Shown: positions 57,448-64,000 of the stretch, piece after piece | Layout of the letters: every line of letters begins with the position of its first letter | How positions within the stretch are numbered: the first letter of the stretch is position 1 | Origin: an uncultured Lachnospiraceae bacterium | Lineage (GTDB): Bacteria; Bacillota; Clostridia; Lachnospirales; Lachnospiraceae | Reading direction: 5' to 3' | Assembly: GCA_900551115.1 (NCBI GenBank) | Contig: URUY01000017.1 | Location: 1-64,000 of the forward strand | Length of the DNA stretch: 64,000 bases | Position numbers and translations under genes: made by a program | The notes under the pieces: model-generated | The model's database searches: none | Told to the model about the DNA's origin: nothing | The model's input: the letters and a program-made list of their open reading frames with translations, nothing else

Positions 57448-59169
57448 ATGCCGCACACAAGCTGTAAAGCACATATGGAATTTATAGACACATCTGCTGT
57501 TGCTGACGGTACTGCGGCAACTGGTGATAATGCTGCCATAGGAAGCCTGCCGCTGTTAAGTCAGGAAACCACCTATCCGGCATACGCAGTACCTGACCTT
57601 AACACATTCCTGTTAGATGGCAGCAGGACAGTATTGGAACCGGATGACAGGCTTCCGTTTGTGTCCGGCGCCGCATCAGGCAGTGATTGCGCATTTACTG
57701 TGCCGCCTGTCCTGACGGTGACATTTACCGTAAAGCACACCTCAGCAGGCATTACCCTGTGTTTTGAGAGTGATTACCCGGCAGAGCTTAAGGTTGCCTG
57801 GTATGACCTGTCCGGGGCAAAAATCATAGAAAAGACCTTTTACCCGGATAAATTACGGTATTTCTGCAAAAACCAAGCTGAAAACTATGGGAAAGTGGTT
57901 ATTACCTTCCTGCGGACAAGGCTTCCGGGGCAGAGGGTGCAGCTTGGTTATATAAAATACGGTACGGAAATCGAATGGACGGGAAGTGAAATCCAGTCCG
58001 CATCGATTACGGAAGAAGTGGATGCCACCAGCTCCACGGTACCCATTAATACCGCGGAGGTATCCATTGTTGACGAAGCCAATGACTTTGAACTGTCCAA
58101 TCAGAACGGCGTATGGAAATCCATACAGAAACGCCAGCAGATTACCATTACTGAAGAAACACCGGACAGAGAGGTAACCTGCGGCACACTGTATATTGAT
58201 ACCTGGAAGAGTGACAGCAACATTGTAAGCTTTTCACTCATTGACCTTATCGGACTGATGGACAAGACGAAGTTTTACGGTGGGGAAATCTACAGTAATG
58301 AACCGGCTGCCATTATCATAGCTGCTATTATGGAATCTGCCGGCGTGGAAAATTATACGGTATCTGATGATGTAGCGGTGCTGTCCTTATCCGGGCATAT
58401 TCCCATATGCACACACAGGGAAGCCTTGCAGCAGGTGGTATTTGTCTGCGGTGCTGTGGCAGACTGCAGCAGGCAGGGCGGTATCAGTATCCGCATGCCG
58501 GACAGATATGCAGACAGCACCATTGGGACTGACCGGAAATTTCTCGGCACTACCATAGAAATGGATAAATATGTATCCGGGGTAGCAATCACCTATAAAA
58601 ACTACACCCTGCAGGCGGAGGCAGAGGAAATCAGCAATGACACCCTGCCGGCAGGAGAAAGCATGATTGAGTTTTCGGAGCCGTACCAGCCGTCCAGTAT
58701 TACGGTGACAGCAGGGACCATTACGGAGGCGGCAACCAACTATGTCAGAATCACAATGGCAGAAGCCGGTGAATGCGCAATATCCGGTAAACGGTATGAG
58801 AGCAGGGACATCGCCCATACGGCAAAGGTGGATATTATCGAAGCAGGGGAAGAGGAAAACATACTGTCCTTTGACGGCTGCACCCTGTTTAACGCGGAGA
58901 GGGTAAAGGACGTGGCAGAACGGCTGCTGAATTATTATCAGCTTAGGCAGATTGTGAATCTGCGGTATCTGATAGGCGCGGAAAAGATCGGTGACTGGGT
59001 AAATATCCGGGACACGAAGGGAAATACTGCCACCACCGGGATTACCAAACAGACCATTGACCTTACCGGCGGCTTTATTGCTTCGGCAACATGCAGGGGA
59101 TACAGCAAGGTAACCACAGTACATGCCTACGCAGGAGAGATTTACGCAGGCGAAAGGGGGATTATTTAA
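57448..59169 (+). CDS. Tail hub / baseplate protein
   Basis: This 573-residue protein has beta-rich sections at residues 60-160 and a central part (about 185-380) with AEVSIVDEANDFELSNQNGVW, RQQITITEE and TLYIDTWKSDSNIVSFSLIDLIGLMD, typical of tail-associated hub proteins. It ends in AYAGEIYAGERGII, a tail shared with the next protein. It overlaps the next gene by one base (TAATG). Confidence 0.72.
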   Translation: MPHTSCKAHMEFIDTSAVADGTAATGDNAAIGSLPLLSQETTYPAYAVPDLNTFLLDGSRTVLEPDDRLPFVSGAASGSDCAFTVPPVLTVTFTVKHTSAGITLCFESDYPAELKVAWYDLSGAKIIEKTFYPDKLRYFCKNQAENYGKVVITFLRTRLPGQRVQLGYIKYGTEIEWTGSEIQSASITEEVDATSSTVPINTAEVSIVDEANDFELSNQNGVWKSIQKRQQITITEETPDREVTCGTLYIDTWKSDSNIVSFSLIDLIGLMDKTKFYGGEIYSNEPAAIIIAAIMESAGVENYTVSDDVAVLSLSGHIPICTHREALQQVVFVCGAVADCSRQGGISIRMPDRYADSTIGTDRKFLGTTIEMDKYVSGVAITYKNYTLQAEAEEISNDTLPAGESMIEFSEPYQPSSITVTAGTITEAATNYVRITMAEAGECAISGKRYESRDIAHTAKVDIIEAGEEENILSFDGCTLFNAERVKDVAERLLNYYQLRQIVNLRYLIGAEKIGDWVNIRDTKGNTATTGITKQTIDLTGGFIASATCRGYSKVTTVHAYAGEIYAGERGII

Positions 59170-59726
59170 TGGACCTTAGACCGATTAACCCCTATTACAG
59201 ACAGGGGGCACAGAAAAGCCCTGGAAGGCTTCTGCGGGCATTGGAAACATACACCTATCCTTATACATGGATAGAGCCGGTAACGGACAGGACGCAGGCA
59301 GATGCAGACAGGGCAAAAGCACTCATAGCCACTGACTGGCAGGGCATGACAGCAGAACAGCAGGCGGAATACCTTGCAGGGCTGAAAGGCTGCTTAAACA
59401 GAGCAGACCTGGAACGGATAGAAAACAATATTCAGATCCTGCTAGATGTGTTGGAAATTAATGCAGAGAGCCATGTAGGGGCTGTGCCGGAATTTCCAAC
59501 AAGTGACTATTTTACTGATATGCAAAACAATGTGTCTGCAATCCGGGAAGCGTACTGTATCCATGAGGATACCCCACAGGTACCGGGACTGCCCTACAAC
59601 ACATGGAGGGCATTCAACGCCATCGAACAGATACTGGCTGATGTGTATGAGGTAGTAAGCGCACAGTTCCACCATTATGCAGGCGGCGAGATTTACGCCG
59701 GCGAAGCAACAGGATTACTTTTATAA
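59169..59726 (+). CDS. Tail tip protein
   Basis: This 185-residue protein starts MDLRPINPYYRQGAQKSPGR and contains CLNRADLERIENNIQILLDV and EDTPQVPGLPYNTWRAFNAI, a pattern common in Clostridia prophages next to the hub gene. Its last residues (YAGGEIYAGEATG) echo the hub protein's C terminus. Exact role unknown. Confidence 0.65.
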   Translation: MDLRPINPYYRQGAQKSPGRLLRALETYTYPYTWIEPVTDRTQADADRAKALIATDWQGMTAEQQAEYLAGLKGCLNRADLERIENNIQILLDVLEINAESHVGAVPEFPTSDYFTDMQNNVSAIREAYCIHEDTPQVPGLPYNTWRAFNAIEQILADVYEVVSAQFHHYAGGEIYAGEATGLLL

Positions 59727-59742
59727 GGAGGAAAAAAAGAAC

Positions 59743-60324
59743 ATGGCATTTGAACAGAAGACATGGGAAGACCGGATAACGGAATACCCGACAAGACGAA
59801 CCCTTACCAAAACAGACGGCAGCTCGGAAATGGTTACCGTGGAACGCAGCGAGGGCAGTGTAAGCAAGGAAGGTGATGCCTTCAGCGCGGCAAACATGAA
59901 TGACCTTGAAAATCGCATTGCAGAAACATTCGGAAGCTGCTCATTTGATGTGCAGGAGGATGGGGCATATGTTACTTACACCCCTCCGGGAGGTGCTGAT
60001 ACAGTAACAAAAAAATTGGGTAGCAATGATTTACAGATATCCGCACATTTACAGGCATACGCAAATGGCGGCAGCCATAGTGATGAAAGTGGCATAAACA
60101 TATCCGTAACCGATTACAGTAAAATCACACTTAATTCTGTTACACCTATGGCTTCCGGGTATCCAAAATCATACAGTATAAAAATAAATGGTACTGTCGT
60201 GTCAGCAGGTGCTGAAATTGACTTAACAAGTGTTGACGATTTGGCTATTGTGCTAAGCATAGACTCTTTGGAGGCACAATATAAAAGTTATGGTTTTAAA
60301 ATTGCGTTCACCTTAAGTGTTTAG
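59743..60324 (+). CDS. Tail tip or receptor-binding-region protein
   Basis: This protein is 193 residues from the ATG at 59743 (AAGGAGG upstream). The N-terminal part (EQKTWEDRITEYPTRRTLTK; FSAANMNDLENRIAE) is common in phage tail-tip proteins. The C-terminal part (about 75-193) is beta-rich and more AT-rich, which suggests a variable module at the tail tip. Confidence 0.6.
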   Translation: MAFEQKTWEDRITEYPTRRTLTKTDGSSEMVTVERSEGSVSKEGDAFSAANMNDLENRIAETFGSCSFDVQEDGAYVTYTPPGGADTVTKKLGSNDLQISAHLQAYANGGSHSDESGINISVTDYSKITLNSVTPMASGYPKSYSIKINGTVVSAGAEIDLTSVDDLAIVLSIDSLEAQYKSYGFKIAFTLSV

Positions 60325-60340
60325 AAAACTGAATATTTTT

Positions 60341-60381
60341 AGAGCCTAGAGCCGGATTATCCTTTTTTGGATGCCGGCTTT
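60341..60381 (+). promoter_or_regulatory. AGAGCC leader hairpin (copy e)
   Basis: AGAGCC at 60341-60346 and AGAGCCGG ending at 60355; AGCCGG (60350-60355) pairs with CCGGCT (60374-60379), with inner ATCC/GGAT. No promoter is visible directly upstream and the U-run is weak. It lies before the lysis genes. Confidence 0.55.
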
Positions 60382-60411
60382 AAATTTTATCAAAAGAAAG
60401 AGAGGACAAAA

Positions 60412-60636
60412 ATGGAACCCGAAATTGTAGTTGCACTGCTGTCAATGTGCGGTACAGCCGTAGGAAGTATTGCAGGTGTAATGACAGCAAACAAGCTGAC
60501 AAATTACCGTATCAGCCAGCTCGAAAAGAAAGTAGAGAAACATAATAACCTGTGTGACCGGATGATTGTTGTGGAGCAGTCCACAAAATCCGCACACCAC
60601 CGAATCGATGAAATTGTCGAAGAAAAGGAGAAATAG
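60412..60636 (+). CDS. Holin accessory protein (XhlA-like)
   Basis: This protein is 74 residues from the ATG at 60412. It has one hydrophobic helix near the N terminus (VVALLSMCGTAVGSIAGVMT) and a charged coiled coil after it (YRISQLEKKVEKHNNLCDRM). This layout matches XhlA-type proteins that work with holins. It is followed by a classic holin gene. Confidence 0.65.
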   Translation: MEPEIVVALLSMCGTAVGSIAGVMTANKLTNYRISQLEKKVEKHNNLCDRMIVVEQSTKSAHHRIDEIVEEKEK

Positions 60637-60637
60637 T

Positions 60638-60955
60638 ATGGACTTATCATTTTTACTGCAACTTATAAACCCCATTATTTTAGGCATTTGCCTGCTGGTA
60701 GGCTATGTGCTTAAAACGGCATTTGACAAATTTCCCAATAAGTACATACCGCTTGTGGCTCTTTGCACCGGAACTATCATTGCCATACTGATTAATTTGC
60801 AGAGTGGTATCAATGCAGAGGTCATATTAGGTGGTATGATTAGCGGTCTTGCATCTACCGGATTATATGAGTTACTTCGTAATTTATTAAACTTTGACGG
60901 GAAAAAGTATATGGAGGATGACGATGGCGAGAACAATATTAAAAAAGGGGATTGA
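60638..60955 (+). CDS. Phage holin (Hol44 / phage_holin_5-like)
   Basis: This protein is 105 residues from the ATG at 60638. It has an N-terminal helix (LINPIILGICLLVGYVLK) and two more around 34-75, with a polar C-terminal tail. Family-typical words are IPLVALCTGTIIAIL and GMISGLASTGLYELLRN. It permeabilises the host membrane at lysis. It overlaps the lysin gene by 32 bases. Confidence 0.8.
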   Translation: MDLSFLLQLINPIILGICLLVGYVLKTAFDKFPNKYIPLVALCTGTIIAILINLQSGINAEVILGGMISGLASTGLYELLRNLLNFDGKKYMEDDDGENNIKKGD

Positions 60956-62483
60956 TGTATCTAAGCACCAGGGGAAAATAGACTGGAGCAAAGTAAAAGC
61001 AGCCGGAATTGATTTTGCCATGATAAGGGTGGGGTACCGTGGGTACTCCACCGGTAAGATTGCAGCTGACCCGGATTTTATGTCAAACATAACAGGAGCA
61101 GAGGCAGCAGGATTACAGATAGGTGCATACTTTTTCTCCACCGGCTTAAACGAGGCGGAGGCCAGAGAAGAGGCAGCACACTGTATAGAGCGGTTAAAAG
61201 GTCATAAAGTCACAATGCCTGTGGTATTTGACTTTGAGGGATACGAGCTGCCGCATTACCGTACCTACGGCATATCAAAGGCACAGCGCACGGCATGCTG
61301 TCAGGCATTTATTGATGTCATAACGGCAGCAGGGTATACAACCATGCTTTATGGTAGCCGCGGAAATATCCGCACTACTTACGATATAGATGCACTGGAC
61401 TATCCTCTGTGGATTGCCCGGTACGCAGGCGGCTATGATAAAATCCTGTCAGATGACAAATACTTCCCGGACATTACAGGCTACAGTGACCGCATTGCAA
61501 TATGGCAGTATACATCCATCGGCAGGGTGGACGGCATAAACGGCAACGTGGATATGAATTACATGTATATCGATGTAAGTAAAAAAGAGGAGGAAGAATA
61601 CAAGATGATTAAACCGGTAGATTACAAACAGACAGATGCCAGATGGGGCAGTAACAGATATGCGGTGGACGGCGAGAGCAGCACCATTAAGAGTGCCGGA
61701 TGCGGTCCTACTGCCATGGCTGATGTGCTGGCCGCGATTGTGAGTGAGTACATAGACCCTCTTACCTGTGCGGCATGGGCGAGACAGCATGGATATAAGG
61801 TCTATAAGTCTGGCACGTCCTACAGCTATCCTGTGGCGCAGGCTGAAGAGTACGGTGTAAAGGTGCGCAGGCTTAATACATCAAATGTATACGGTAAGCC
61901 GCAGGCAACAGTACATAACCAGGTACTTGAGGAGCTGCGGAATGGCAACTGGGTTATTGCCTGCATGGGTAAAGGATTATGGACAAGCTCAGGCCACTAT
62001 ATCGTAGCATACGGTGTGGACGGCGGCATGGTTTACATCAATGACCCTGCATCCGGCAGAGCTGACAGAGCATGCAACAGGTGGCAGACCTTTATCAGTC
62101 AGGTAAAATATTACTGGGTTGTGGAGGTACCGGACAGCATCAAAGGAGGCGGTATTGTAAAAGGTGGTGCTTACCGGCATGAGGATTTTGTCCGTGAGGT
62201 GCAGATGTGTATCAAGGCTGGTATTGACGGCAAGGCAGGCACTCAGACACTCAGCAGGACGGTTACGGTGAGTAAGGTGCGGAATCGTAAGCATAACGTT
62301 GTACTGCCTCTGCAAAAGGCTTTAAAAAAGCGTGGCATGTATCTGGGTGAGTTAGACAGGATTGCCGGGAGCGGATTTAAGGCTGCTGTTGATGCTTATC
62401 AGAGCAGTGTGCTTAAGTACCGCAGTCCGGATGGAGAGATAACTACCAAAGGCAAGATGTGGCGGTCAATGTTAGGCATGTAG
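60924..62483 (+). CDS. Three-domain endolysin: GH25 muramidase, C39-like peptidase, wall-binding domain
   Basis: This protein is 519 residues from the ATG at 60924 (GGAGG upstream). Residues 1-205 are a GH25 lysozyme (KGIDVSKHQGKIDW; PVVFDFEGYEL; IAIWQYTSIGRV). Residues about 225-420 form a C39-like papain-fold peptidase (SAGCGPTAMADV with the Cys, SSGHYIVAYG with the His, YINDPAS). The C terminus (about 430-519) carries a PG-binding domain with VLPLQKALKKRGMYLGELD. Two enzymatic activities in one lysin should cut glycan and peptide bonds. Confidence 0.9.
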   Translation: MARTILKKGIDVSKHQGKIDWSKVKAAGIDFAMIRVGYRGYSTGKIAADPDFMSNITGAEAAGLQIGAYFFSTGLNEAEAREEAAHCIERLKGHKVTMPVVFDFEGYELPHYRTYGISKAQRTACCQAFIDVITAAGYTTMLYGSRGNIRTTYDIDALDYPLWIARYAGGYDKILSDDKYFPDITGYSDRIAIWQYTSIGRVDGINGNVDMNYMYIDVSKKEEEEYKMIKPVDYKQTDARWGSNRYAVDGESSTIKSAGCGPTAMADVLAAIVSEYIDPLTCAAWARQHGYKVYKSGTSYSYPVAQAEEYGVKVRRLNTSNVYGKPQATVHNQVLEELRNGNWVIACMGKGLWTSSGHYIVAYGVDGGMVYINDPASGRADRACNRWQTFISQVKYYWVVEVPDSIKGGGIVKGGAYRHEDFVREVQMCIKAGIDGKAGTQTLSRTVTVSKVRNRKHNVVLPLQKALKKRGMYLGELDRIAGSGFKAAVDAYQSSVLKYRSPDGEITTKGKMWRSMLGM

Positions 62484-62493
62484 TTGATGAAAA

Positions 62494-62525
62494 AAGCAGC
62501 TCCGGTTTATCTTACTGGGGCTGCT
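62494..62525. terminator. Terminator between lysin and convergent membrane gene
   Basis: AGCAGCTCCGGT (62496-62507) pairs imperfectly with ACTGGGGCTGCT (62514-62525). A-rich bases precede the stem, favouring leftward termination of the convergent gene as well. Confidence 0.6.
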
Positions 62526-62536
62526 GAATAAAGTTA

Positions 62537-63097
62537 TTAATCTTTGATGTGTTCTAATCGAGCTTCTGCAATTTCTTTCATATCTGCGTAAAAAGAACAG
62601 TTCAGAGAGTCATCTTTAGAAGTAATAATAAGCTTTTTCATCATAAGATAAAAGTAAGCACAAATGAAAATCCAGAAGATAACCCATAAAACTATTACGC
62701 TAATAATAGCATAAATTGGTTTAGTAACAAGACCAGAGTAATTAGCACTGGTAAATGTGGTTGACATCAACGTGTTTAGTAATCCTAATATCAAAGGGAC
62801 TAATATGGTTTGAGTAAGACTGATTGTAGTGTTGCTATGTCGTGCCTGGTTATTTAAGAACCGTATGTATTCCTGTAATTCTGAACAGTCCAGATTCTCA
62901 ATCAGGCTGGAAATATGCGCTTCCCAGTCACGGTATGTAATGTAATAGTATCCATCAAGCTGGAACAACTCTTTTTTAGAGGGTTTTGCGCACAATTTCT
63001 TGTATCTGATAAATTCCGTTTTATATTTGATATCCAGTTTATGTTCCCAGTAATCAGTTGGCGCCATAAGTATGTCAGCAGATTTCCTCTTTTTCAT
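62537..63097 (-). CDS. Two-helix membrane protein
   Basis: This 186-residue protein has a soluble N-terminal half (YRDWEAHISSLIENLDCSEL) and two membrane helices (about residues 93-115 and 127-150), ending in a charged tail. AGGAGG precedes the ATG. It is convergent with the lysin gene, which marks it as a separately expressed accessory gene. Superinfection exclusion is one possibility; no family was recognised. Confidence 0.6.
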   Translation of the reverse strand: MKKRKSADILMAPTDYWEHKLDIKYKTEFIRYKKLCAKPSKKELFQLDGYYYITYRDWEAHISSLIENLDCSELQEYIRFLNNQARHSNTTISLTQTILVPLILGLLNTLMSTTFTSANYSGLVTKPIYAIISVIVLWVIFWIFICAYFYLMMKKLIITSKDDSLNCSFYADMKEIAEARLEHIKD

Positions 63098-63396
63098 TCG
63101 TTCCTCCTCAATATCACAATATATAATAGGTTATAACAATAATGTTATTAGAAATTGTTCTATTTTTGATATTGCAATTATCTATATTATGTAGTATAAG
63201 TAATGAATATATTTATATACCATTTACAAATTAAAAAGTCAATACAGTTTTACAATATTTATAACTAAACATTTTAAGAAAAAATAGTATATTTTTAACA
63301 AAAAACAACGAAAATATTATTTATAATTGACATTTCAAAATGTGATAAATCAGGGTATAATGTTTGTACTGCTAAAGATTAGGGGGGGAGTCATAG
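63098..63396. promoter_or_regulatory. AT-rich divergent gap with palindromic site
   Basis: The gap separates two divergent genes. TATAAT at 63356-63361 lies upstream of the rightward gene, with TTTCAA 17 bases before it as a weak -35. A perfect palindrome ACATTT-CA-AAATGT (63330-63343) overlaps that -35 and may be an operator. No gene is present. Confidence 0.35.
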
Positions 63397-64000
63397 ATGC
63401 CAAATTGGGAGCAAGTACTTGAAGAGATTAAAAGCACGCCAAGCGCTCTTGATAGTACAAGAAGAAAATATCTGTCAGTAATGAATAAATACACAGGGAG
63501 AAATATAATTACATATTATTCAGCATTTGTACAGAAACCTGGTATTGAGGGAACCGGAATAGACGATAGCGACAAAAATGCTTTTATGCAAGCTGCATAC
63601 GGTTTGGATAGAAGTAAAGGCTTGGATTTAATTTTACATACACCGGGAGGAAATGTAGCTTCCACAGAATCGATAGTATATTATTTAAAGAAATTGTTTG
63701 GAGACGATATAAGAGTGTTTGTACCGCAAATAGCTATGTCTGCTGGAACAATGATTGCTTTGTCAGCAGAGAGCATTGTAATGGGGAAACAATCTAATCT
63801 TGGACCGATAGACCCTCAGTATGGGGGAATGTCGTGTGCAGCTGTTTTGGAGGAATTTGAGACAGCAATGAATGATGTAAAGAATCGACCAGAAAGCGTA
63901 AATATTTGGGGACAGATTATTAGAAAATACCATCCGACATTTTTGGGAGATTGCAAGAAGGCTATCGATTGGTCAGAGAGCATAGTAAAAGATTGGCTCA
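63397..64000 (+). CDS. SDH_sah-type ClpP-like serine protease, 3' end outside window
   Basis: The first 201 codons are open to the window edge. It starts MPNWEQVLEEIKSTPSALDS, with the ClpP/S49-like motifs DLILHTPGGNVAST, PQIAMSAGTMIALS (nucleophile Ser) and SNLGPIDPQYGG, the pattern of the serine dehydrogenase proteinase (SDH_sah) family. AGGGGGGGAG precedes the ATG at 63397. It is single-copy here and more AT-rich than the tail genes. It may be a phage accessory gene or the first gene past the prophage. Confidence 0.78.
   Translation, partial: MPNWEQVLEEIKSTPSALDSTRRKYLSVMNKYTGRNIITYYSAFVQKPGIEGTGIDDSDKNAFMQAAYGLDRSKGLDLILHTPGGNVASTESIVYYLKKLFGDDIRVFVPQIAMSAGTMIALSAESIVMGKQSNLGPIDPQYGGMSCAAVLEEFETAMNDVKNRPESVNIWGQIIRKYHPTFLGDCKKAIDWSESIVKDWL

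Noticed and set aside
58387..59124. A 245-codon open frame on the minus strand
   Set aside because: Antisense shadow of the tail hub gene; no protein-like motifs.
63327..63361. A strong promoter TTGACA...TATAAT upstream of the ClpP-like gene
   Set aside because: The spacer would be 23 bases, too long; only a weak -35 at the right distance remains.

Overview
The window reads as the chromosome of a low-to-mid GC Clostridia, most likely a Lachnospiraceae-type gut Firmicute. The basis is AGGAGG-type ribosome sites, MerR/TipAS and AraC regulators, an RsmH with a clostridial-style basic N-terminal extension, and a GH18 lysin of the kind found in spore formers. It contains a large integrated siphophage. 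Family names are given from recognised motifs, not from database searches.

Host part, about 1-21184. It holds a two-gene ABC exporter operon on the minus strand with a small membrane ORF, a divergent AraC regulator, and a MerR-methyltransferase fusion whose 3' end is cut by an IS3-family element (about 5938-7240). Next come a DUF6483-like gene, a diguanylate cyclase, an acetyltransferase, rsmH, a GMP synthase with a shrunken amidotransferase domain, a small membrane protein and a MerR/TipAS regulator. An extracellular polysaccharide O-acetylation-type cluster follows: MBOAT (AlgI-like), DHHW/AlgJ-like, a polytopic membrane protein and two convergent SGNH hydrolases. A GH18 gene is present only as its 3' part, because the prophage integrated inside it.

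Prophage, about 21185 to beyond the window end. A large serine recombinase sits at the left junction, followed by a DUF3644 HEPN-like gene and a lysogeny switch (CI-like repressor, ImmA-like peptidase, Cro-like gene, repeated operators). The early and replication genes are DUF2800, DUF2815, family A DNA polymerase, VapE-type primase/helicase, VRR-NUC nuclease and SNF2 helicase. The packaging and head genes are terminases, portal, minor capsid, scaffold, major capsid and connectors. Then come the tail genes (tube, chaperones, tape measure, hub), two holin-type proteins and a three-domain lysin. The right end of the prophage is not in the window, or is not recognisable.

Several accessory features stand out. 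(1) A two-repeat, one-spacer CRISPR mini-array with type I-C-like repeats lies just downstream of a second repressor gene inside the tail region. (2) A short leader element with a tandem AGAGCC motif recurs at five late-region gene gaps, often with a consensus promoter and a terminator hairpin. (3) The minor capsid protein carries a C-terminal HExxH metallopeptidase-like domain and is followed at once by a tiny acidic gene, which resembles a phage-borne polymorphic toxin and immunity pair. (4) A Panacea-domain antitoxin sits next to a candidate toxin. (5) There is a tRNA whose anticodon appears to read UAA, and there are several candidate small RNAs.
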